A stretch of 64,000 bases of DNA. Source: Hansfordia pulvinata. Its lineage: Eukaryota > Ascomycota > Sordariomycetes > Xylariales. Each line of letters starts with the position of its first letter. Position 1 is the stretch's first letter. The notes beneath the pieces were generated by a model. The model saw nothing but the letters and a program-made list of their open reading frames with translations, did no database searches and was not told the DNA's origin. The position numbers and the translations under genes were made by a program. Shown here piece after piece: positions 55,897-64,000 of this stretch. The DNA is taken from the NCBI GenBank assembly GCA_006538405.1, contig BJKQ01000014.1, forward strand, positions 620,001 through 684,000, written 5' to 3'.

Positions 55897-58800
55897 CTAT
55901 TTGAATAGGCTGCGCAAGTCCATCAGCTTTTGCTTAGCTGCTTCGGCTTTGTCGATGACCCGGCCTCGGTCCATACTGAGGCTGGCTAGCTTCATCTTCT
56001 TCTCCTGCAGCTCAAGCATCTTCTCCTCAATGCTGTTCTGCATGATGAAACGGACGGTGCGGACAGGCCGCTTCTGCCCAAGACGGTGCACACGATCGAC
56101 GGCCTGCGCTTCGGCAGCCGGGTTATACTGGGGTTCCATGACGTAGACGTTGCTGCCCGACGTCAAGTTGAGGCCCAGTCCACCGGCCATGATCGAGACA
56201 AGAATCACCTCAACCGAGTCATTTTCCCGGAAGGCGTCCATCGCTGCTGTCCGGGCAGGCCGTGACATCTTGCCATCGAGGCGGGTGAAACCTATACCGG
56301 CCTTGTCCAAGGCAACTTGGATCAGGTCAAGATGGGACGTCCAGCCGGAAAATACCACAGATTTGATGGGAGGCTCGCCGGTCGGGCGGTTGGCACTATC
56401 AGCTTTCGTCTGGAGCAGGTTCTCGACAAGAGCCGAGGTCTTGGTATGAGGACCACCGTAGCGGTCAACATCCTTGTTACTGTTGCTGTTGTTGGCGGCT
56501 AGCCTTTTGCGCCCGTCGTGCTCGACCTCCGCTTCCGACTTGCGCAGCTCGTTGTATGCGAATCGAGTGTAGCTCTGACACACTGGACAGGTGCCAGACC
56601 CACGGTTTCCGACTTCTTCGTCCCAAGTCGAGATACATGTGGTGCAGAGCAGGTGGAAGCAGGCCGTCATGTAGCCGATGGTGTCTTCTTCACGTTCAGA
56701 CTCGGCATCGCCATTTTCAGGTGTCCCGCCGATCTTGCGCTGGCAGGCAATGCAGCGGTCGCTGTTGGTCTCTTGCATCAGAGCAAACGCCTCGTAGGCC
56801 CTGGACTGCGCCAATGCGGGCTTTTCCTCGTTCTCGTCGTCACTGTCGAGATCGATCGCCGAGTCCTGCGTCATGCCTTGGACAATTTCCATGTCCTCGT
56901 CGCTCAGCAACTCCTTGCCGTGAGCAGAGATCAGACGCAGGCGGAGGATGGACTGCAGGATGTGAATGTACGTCTTGCCGCCAATCATCTTCTCTCGGCC
57001 CGCAGCGAGCACCTGAACTTTGTCCTGTGCGTTCTTCTCGAAAATGTCATAGAGCTGGCGCTCGGCAGATGAAAAGTCAAGCTTGACGAGCTGATCTGAT
57101 CTCGGGGGCAGGTCGATCCTGTCCTTGAGGCGCCGCAATGTGATGCTGTCCACAAGCACGCGTAGCTTAGGGACAATCTCCGGGTCGCAGACCTTGAAGG
57201 GCGAAACGATGAACTGTGTGAATTTTCCCTTCTCGTCGAACGGCTTCAACCGCAAAAAGGCGAGCAGAGCGGCCAGGTCATCGAGCTTGTTCTGAACCGG
57301 CGTTCCTGTGACAGCCCAACGTCGGTTGGCCTGCAGACGGCAAATGGCTTTGAACTGGAGGGTGGACTGTTCGCGAATCATGTGCGCCTCGTCCAAGACA
57401 ACACGGAACCAGCCAATCTCTTCGAGGGGGCATGGGCCCGCCCGACCCTTCTTGCGGGCAGCTACCTCGCTTGCCACCGAACCATAGGTCGTCAGCACGA
57501 GATCATACTCGGCCAGCTTGGAAGCATCCTTGAGCCTGTTGGCGCCGTGGTAGATGTAGTAGCGCAGCGATCCGGGTTTACAGTGGGCCTTGATCTGCTC
57601 TTCCCAGTTGGTTATGGTGCTGAGAGGGCAAACCAAGAGCGTGGCTTTTCCATTGCGAGCCAAAGACGTGAGGCCAAGGGCTTGCGGCTGCGGCACATCG
57701 AAGCGACTGGCGCCTTTCCCATTCTTGGAGGGCAAGGCAGGGACCTGGGGCTGGACCGGGGCGCGCTGTGCCCATTCGTGAGAGTCGTCCAGCGTGGTGA
57801 CGACGAGTGAGAGTATGCTCAACGTCTTTCCCAGACCCATCATGTCCGCCAGAATACCGCCAAACGTATCAGGGGGCGGTTCGCGTTGGGCCTGGCCGGT
57901 AATGACATTGTGATATACCCTTTGGCCGTTGGGACCCATGCGTATCTGCCAGAAAGAATCGGGAGCCTTGCCATCGGCTGTCAACTGACGAGGTTGCTCC
58001 TTGTTCAACATGAAGTGAAGCCCTTGCTTCTGATGCTTGAGCAGGTCGGTCTGTATGCGAGCGTCTGGTATCGTCTCCGGAAGATCTTCGGATTTGGTCA
58101 GGGAGTCAAATACTCCCATGACTTCCGAGCGGATTTCCTCTACCGTTCTCATGGTCTGTGGCGCGGACATGGGGACAGAGGGCCGCTCCTTGATGGCCGG
58201 TGGGGTTTTGGCCCCTCCATCAGCTGAGGGTTCTCGTACTTCTTGCCAGGATCTACCCGGGGCGGGTTGCGCAGCCATATGTTTTTCTGGGACAAGTGTC
58301 TCGCCACTGTTCTTCCACTCTTTCGAGGGCCATAGAGCATGAGGTCGAGAGTGTAGCTTCTGGAACAATTTCCCCCTGGCTTTTCCCCAGGTTCCATCTG
58401 GCGCGTGGGGATTCTGCAATCGGTGCGCAGTTGCAAACGCGAGTCGAGCAGCCCCGTAAGCCCAGAAGCTGTCGCTGCGTCGACGGTGCCCACTGTGTTG
58501 CGTGTGTGGTCGTAGGCGTGGATGGTGTGGTTCGGCTCGCCGTACTTGCGGTTCAAGACCACTTTGACTTGAGGCCAATAGTTTGGTGAGAGGAAGGAAC
58601 TCTGACCAGGCTTCGGACTGGGCACGAGGTGACAGTTCAACCTGGCATGCTGAATCATGCCGAAGCAGACCTCTTCGTCCCTCTGTGGCTGTATCTCGAC
58701 GATGTCCTCATCGTTACCTGGACCTTGATTAGCGAGAAGAGTCAGCTTATCGGCGGTTGTTGGCACTTGGCGCAAGATTTGGGGGGAAGTGCTGGCAAGG

Positions 58801-59584
58801 GTGTTTATGACGTACCGGCATCGGTCAAGTCGACCGTCTCGACGCGACCGAGTGAGGGTGATGACTGGTTGGAAGCGTTGCGCCTCTGATCGCGAACATG
58901 TTGGCCAATCATGCCGTTGCTGGATCCGCCGAAGCGGGATCCGAGGCGGCTGGCCGGGTCGACGTCAACGCGCCGACGCTTGGTGTTGTGGGCAGCAGTC
59001 CGTTGCTCGACATTGTTGACGCGCTCGATCATGCTGCCGAAGCCGTTGGTCTGTGGGAAAGGGAACCCATTGGCGGCGGCATTGAGCGGGGTGGCGCTTC
59101 CGCTGGCGCTCCCGCTGCCGCTGGTGGTGCTCGCATTGCCGCTGGCATTGGGGGTTGGCGGTGCGCTGGAGGCAAAGCCGCCGGTGGGGGTTGAGAACTC
59201 GAAAGCGATGGGCTCGTCGAAGGCAGGCGCCGGGGCATTATATAGGCGGGGGTCGGCGGGGTTTCGGGGGGTTCGAGCGCCGAGGTTGGCCCTCGGGTTC
59301 AGAAGGACCGCGGGGTCGAAAGCAGGAGAGGAGGCGGCAGCAGCTGGTGATTGGTGACCGGCGGGAGTGAGGCCTGGAGAGAGGTATCATGGTCAGTAAG
59401 CCGGGGTAGCATTGCGACCTGGGGAACGAAGACGTGGACTACGCTGGTTGGGACGGGGGGCGGGCAGGAGGGGCGAGAGGGACGTGCCTCCATTGGGGTT
59501 GATGCGGGCGTCGTTGGAATGACGGTGATTACTGTTGCGACTGCCACCATTGCCGCCGTCGCCGTGCAGGATATTGGAGGCCAT
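55897..59584 (-). CDS. HIRAN-SNF2-RING ATPase of the Rad5/HLTF type
   Basis: Predicted DNA translocase and E3 ligase, by analogy with Rad5/HLTF in replication-fork repair. Exons are 59584-59419, 59373-58816 and 58723-55897. The introns are 45 nt (unusual donor GTCGCA, CTGAC branch, CCAG) and 92 nt (GTACGT, CTAAT branch). The N-terminus is disordered with KRRRVDVD. HIRAN covers about residues 250-370 (EVCFGMI ... SRSYTLDLMLYGP). The ATPase has Walker A DMMGLGKT (about 537), DEAH LDEAHMI (about 686), TGTPVQNKL, an inserted C3HC4-like RING (CIAC ... ACFHLLCTTC ... CPVC, about 899-954) and motifs V-VI (GGLGLNLT ... QAVDRVHRLGQ). Between HIRAN and ATPase the frame shifts at the homopolymer cluster 58202-58215, where one added base restores about 1183 residues. 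The similar family name SMARCA3-like would also fit. Confidence 0.86.
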
Positions 59585-60831
59585 GGCGGCAGCTCCTCGG
59601 CGGCGGGAAACGGGATGCTGGCTGAAGAGGCTTGGGCGCGAATGGAGAGGTGATCGAGGTTGAAGGTCGGACGGGCCCGAGGCAAGTCGGGGAGGGATCG
59701 TCGGTCGGATGGGTGGATGGTTATTGGCGGGGAACGGCCGGGGTTGAGTGGAGTGGCGGCGAGGTCGAGAGCACGGCGGCCGAAGGCGTCATGACAAGCG
59801 CCCTTGGGCGGGTTTGCCTGCTGGACTAGGCTAGTGGGGGCGATGGACGGGTAGGCGGAAAGATAAGAAGAGGCTTTATTCTTTGGTCTTGCAGGATGCA
59901 GGACAAGGCGATGGTGCGGCGGCGGTAGCAGTAGTGGTGGTGTTGGTGCTGATGCTGGTGCTGTACAGCTGGAAAGCACGTGAATGAGTAGGTAGGTCAA
60001 TAATGATATGTATATGCTCATCTCCCCAGGCAGCTCGTGCTGGCGCTGCCCCTGCTGCTGGGGCTGTATAAGTGCAAATCGGCGCACAGCCGAGAGCCAC
60101 TAGCTACCTGTGAAATGGCAAGCGACTGAGCATGAAGAGGCAGCAGAAGAAAATAAAGCATGCGGGGCCTATGGGACGGAGGAGGAACAAGGGATTATAA
60201 TGCCCTTGAGGGGACGGTCTGGGCGACTCTGGGAGGGAGGGCGCAGCAGAGGGTTAATACGGCGAGGGACGGAGGAGCAGCGGAACAAAAGGTGGCGGTG
60301 ACGATGGTGACACGGCAGCGGATCGCAGCGCGTACAATCAATGTCCAAAACAGCAGAGAGGCATTCAGCGCCAATGGGGAGAGCTGGACGACGGGCACCC
60401 GGCGCCGTTGTGTTGCAGTGGCGCAGAAGTGTCGAAGCGGCGGCGGAGGCAGCAACTACAAGCGCGCGCGTGCTCAGGGCGGATTGGGATATGGGAAGTG
60501 GCGGGGCACGGGATACCCGTATGTGTATGTCAGGCAGAGAGATGATGTTTTGTAGAAGTGCATGTGAGTGAGGTGGGATGGGCGAGTGAGGGTTTCGCGA
60601 TCAAGGTCACCAAGCAACCAGACAGTCTCTCGCCTCATTGAAGGTACGCGCGCGAGGTACTCGTACTGCAAGTTTGTACTTCAATGGTATAGGGCTCCCA
60701 GCCCGCGACGAGACTTGCCCGGCCTTGAGCGAGATGGAAGGAAGGCGCGTGCAAAGCACAAGTCTCGGAGCAGGAGAAGGAGCGGGCGAGCGAACGGAGA
60801 CAGTGGGAAGCTGAAGCGGCAGGTGCAGATG

Positions 60832-60860
60832 TATGTGCAGGTGCAGGTGCAGGTGCAGAC
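60832..60860. repeat. (CAGGTG)n hexanucleotide tract
   Basis: About four to five CAGGTG-like units. Confidence 0.8.
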
Positions 60861-61227
60861 GTATAGGTACTCGTACGACTGAAGTACCGTACCTAAGGAG
60901 CGGGCAGGAACGGGCGCAAAAACAGGAGCGGGTGGCGATGCCAATGCCAGAATGAGACTTCAATCCAGGACAAAAGCGGGAGGCGCAACACGGTGGGTGG
61001 TGGAAGCTGACTCTGTCAGGTGATGCGCGGAGTTTACGACCGACTTCACTGTGGTGGTGGTGGTATAGAGGTATACTCGGCCAGCGACGGCGACGCCGCA
61101 GCGCACCCGAGAGTATCTGCCTTGGATACCTTAGGTACACACACTTGCCTGCCAGCGCCCCACCCGGCACACCCCTCGGATTTCAACAAGGCTGCCGCGA
61201 GACGATACGCGCGATAGATAATAAAGC

Positions 61228-61262
61228 AAGGTGGGCAAGGTGGGCAAGGTGGGCAAGGTGGT
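61228..61262. repeat. 9-bp tandem repeat (AAGGTGGGC)n
   Basis: Nearly four copies of AAGGTGGGC, followed by GGT-rich sequence. Confidence 0.9.
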
Positions 61263-63514
61263 GGTGGTTAAGGTAGGTAGATTGCGGTTTCTCTGATCAG
61301 GTGCTCACCTCAGCTGGCTTGGCCCTCCTCCTCGGTTGGCGTCTGGCGTCTGGGTGCTTGCTGCGCCAGGTGTTGTGTTGTGTTGCTCCGCCACGGCGGA
61401 CGCTGACTTTTTGCGGTGCTTTCGAGTCTAATAACTTTTTTTTATTATCATCCAGATGGGATGGCGCTTGGCTGGTCGGTCGGTCGGTGCAGGCCGCCGA
61501 GTCCCGGGGTTGTACTCGTAGGTCCGCGACAATCGACTGAGCGGAGGACTGGGCCCAAGACGACGAGGCTCACGATCGAGCAACGAGGATCCACGAGGCG
61601 TTCGAGGCCGGGCTCGAAGGTTGGAACGATGTATTAGGAGGCAGGTAGATAGGTGGATTAAGTAAGGTAAGGTACACAAGAGGGAAGAACAGCTCGGGAT
61701 GTCGAGGCGCGGAAGAGAACGATGGGCCGTGGTGGAGCAAAGAGGTTCAGCAAGACCGTTGGGTCGGGTCAACGATATCGGTCGAGGAGCGGCTCGGCAA
61801 CGATGAGGGGCCTGCTATCGCTGCTTGGACAGAGACGGCGAGGGGCGGCCGCGAGCGCCGTCAAGTCGTAGTCTTGAAGTTGTTGGTGCCTCAAGATGCT
61901 CTGCTCAGCTCAGCTCGGCGCAGCAGCTCAGCGGGGAGCACGAGGCTCGGGGTAAGCTCGTAACCGCAAGACGAGAGAAAAGTGAAGGCGAGTACCTAGT
62001 AGGTAAGGTAAGTAAGGTAGGTCTCCAGAGATGATTATGATTACTTGGAGTCTGCAAGTCTGGGTTTAATGCTATCGTGGGTGGGAAAAGGGGGGCACCA
62101 GAAGGAGAAAACCAAACCTCCCCACTCCCGGGAAGGAGCTCGTCAACATGCACGACGCGATGGGGATGGCGATGGGGCTGGCGATGGCGATGGGGGCGGC
62201 AGCGGCAGTAGAGCATGCACAGAGGCAGAAACGGAGATGGGCCCGGCGGCATCGAGACGAACGAGACCAGGGGGACCCCCCCTTCTACATACATGTAGGT
62301 AGGGTAGGGTGGGTACTTGGCTCAAGGTGGGGTGGCTACCACGACCGTATGCGTGTGCTAGGTTAGGAGGGCAAGTACCTTGAGTTAGGTAGGTCATGTA
62401 CCTGTCTAGAAGCACCCACACCTCAGTCAGACCCAAACCTGCCCGCAGCTAGACTCCATCACCACTCAATTTTAGGGGCCGCGGTAGCTGGATACAAGCA
62501 GTATAGCGCCCCAGGGCTTTCCGATCACGAGGACATGGGATTCATCAGCCGTGGGGTTTGGTGTTATCGCCGCCTCCGCCTACGCCGCCGCCGCCGCCGC
62601 CGCCGACTACTCCGTCGCGGGGAGGGGCCCCCGGTCGCGTATCACATTGGATCTCGTCTGCAACCATCTCTCTACTGCGAGTACCGATTTGGGGCGCCCT
62701 CCCCCTTGCCGGCTTGGTGTAGATCTGGATCACAGGGGAATAGAAGAGGCCATACGCGTGCGTACCTACCTTAGGCACCTGGTGAAGTTCTTACTCGTGG
62801 AAGTGGTACCTACCTACCCGATAGCTTACCTCTTCGGTTGTACCTTGTTATCTGTATCTAGCTGGAGCCTTACCTGCCGTTTGCGGCCTCTACAAGGATT
62901 GCTCTTTTCGTCACCTATCAGATTGCCCCGAGCTGGCACGGCCATTCGTTGACGGACCCAGCATGCCACGCTTTTCTGGCCGGTCTGGCTCACGTGCTTT
63001 GGGTGGTGCTGGTTGCTGTCACGCACACAAGGTTGCTAACTGTCTACCTCACCTACCTTAAGTACATATGTAGCTAATGAAAATGCCTTTCAACAGGGCG
63101 TGCAGGCGTGTGTGTAGGAAAAGATGGGGTGGGCGGGTGGCAACGATGGGCAAAGGGAGGGAGGCAAACAAGAATGATGAATAACCAGCCCGCGGTAACC
63201 GCCAGCACCCGTGTCCGCACCCTAGAAAATCTTCTCCAAGAATCATATCAGAGGGGAGATAAGGACAGAATAAGGACAAGAAGAAAGGGGGAAAAAATGA
63301 CGCTCAACAGAAATGATACCCATCGACAGTCACCTGGACAGCCAGCCTTGAAGCCAAGCCCAGGTCCAGGTCCAGTCAGGCATGGCCCCTGTTCTTTTCT
63401 GCTCTGTTCTCGCCCGTCCCGGGATGAACAGACGCGCCTTGCAGCCAGCCAGCCACGCGGACGCGGTCGCGGACCGCGGGAGTTACTGCAGAACAACCGC
63501 TGCTCTGCGGCCGC

Positions 63515-63535
63515 CTCTCTCTCTCTCTCTCTCTC
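63515..63535. repeat. (CT)n microsatellite
   Basis: About ten perfect CT units. Confidence 0.9.
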
Positions 63536-63790
63536 GGGGAGATCAACAAAGAGAAAGATGCGTCTGGAGGACGCGGGCGACTAGTCGGTATGGTACTAGG
63601 GAGGGAAAGATGCTTGTGACTACTTGAGCACGAGTTAGGTACGCTCACTCTGTAGCGTAGTAGGAGAAAGAGAGAGAGAGGCCAGCAGTAATTCGTAGAG
63701 GTGGTGTGGGGTAAATGGGAGAAGCCCGTGTTGATTGGGGTCCCATGACCGCTTCTATTTTCCTCGCCGGCTTACCATGGAGGTACGGAT

Positions 63791-63857
63791 ACCTACCTCC
63801 CTACCTACCTATCTACCTACCTACCTACCTACCTCGCCACCTATCTACCTACCTTAC
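63791..63857. repeat. (CTAC)n microsatellite
   Basis: About 65 bp of CTAC units with scattered substitutions. The unit equals the core of the dispersed TACCTACC motif. Confidence 0.92.
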
Positions 63858-64000
63858 CCATTGATCGTTGCCCGCCACAGCATGCACGGCCGTCCGCGGG
63901 CTGGTCTTTTGTCTCTTTCCACCTTGGAGATTGATGGCTGAAAGTTGAATAAGGGACCAGGGGATAACGGGATGAGGGGAAAAGGGGCGGCGGCGGCGGC

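Larger units (their letters stand above)
59585..64000. other. Gene-free right end
   Basis: It lies upstream of the helicase gene and runs to the window edge. It holds TACTCGTA copies at 60658, 60868 and 61513, many AGGTA/TACCT motifs and simple repeats. The last bases are a GGC repeat. No domain-bearing frame is seen; a gene could begin just beyond 64000. Confidence 0.5.

Noticed and set aside
1..64000. tRNA or 5S rRNA genes
   Set aside because: Scanning for B-box-like GGTTCGANTCC on both strands found only isolated TTCGAA words without a cloverleaf.

Overview
The window is nuclear DNA of a filamentous ascomycete. The evidence is short GT-AG introns (mostly 45-165 nt) with GTAAGT-type donors and CTAAC/CTGAC-like branch sites, GC-rich coding sequence, and typical fungal proteins (Caf120, Mil1, Jac1, Ddi1, Utp23). 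The gene style fits a Sordariomycete, plausibly Hypocreales, but I cannot name the species. I find no tRNA, rRNA, CRISPR array, secondary-metabolite cluster or transposase.

Layout: (1) 1-1804 (-) SNF5/INI1-family remodeler subunit with a C-terminal GATA finger, cut by the left edge; (2) 7206-9639 (+) F-box protein, perhaps with a distant first exon at 5619-5878; (3) 10880-11728 (+) Jac1, the mitochondrial Fe-S J-protein; (4) 12698-14200 (-) Ptc7-like PP2C phosphatase; (5) a roughly 10 kb stretch with no recognisable protein gene (14.2-24.4 kb); (6) 24389-30031 (+) Caf120, PH-domain CCR4-NOT partner; (7) 30940-33457 (-) Tyw1 and 33981-34913 (+) Utp23, a divergent pair of RNA-modification and ribosome-assembly genes; (8) 36685-40440 (+) Mil1-like AP-1 partner with a lipase fold; (9) 42972-44948 (+) C2H2 + DEDDh exonuclease; (10) 46885-48407 (-) Ddi1; (11) a 6 kb gene-free stretch; (12) at 54.3-54.9 kb a 49-bp minisatellite beside a 153-bp relic of an exonuclease gene; (13) 55897-59584 (-) Rad5/HLTF-type HIRAN-SNF2-RING ATPase; (14) gene-free DNA to the right edge.

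The genes are housekeeping genes with no shared pathway. The nearest to a functional pair is Tyw1/Utp23, which share a 523-bp intergenic promoter.

The unusual content lies mostly between genes. The 8-mer TACTCGTA/TACGAGTA occurs about 32 times, all outside coding exons, against about 2 expected by chance. A second dispersed family is built on AGGTACCTACC. Long G and C homopolymers and several micro- and minisatellites are also present. Three genes (caf120, mil1 and the helicase) each need one extra base at or near a short homopolymer to restore an otherwise conserved frame, which looks more like sequencing undercalls than biology. The ddi1 start codon appears to be split by an intron.
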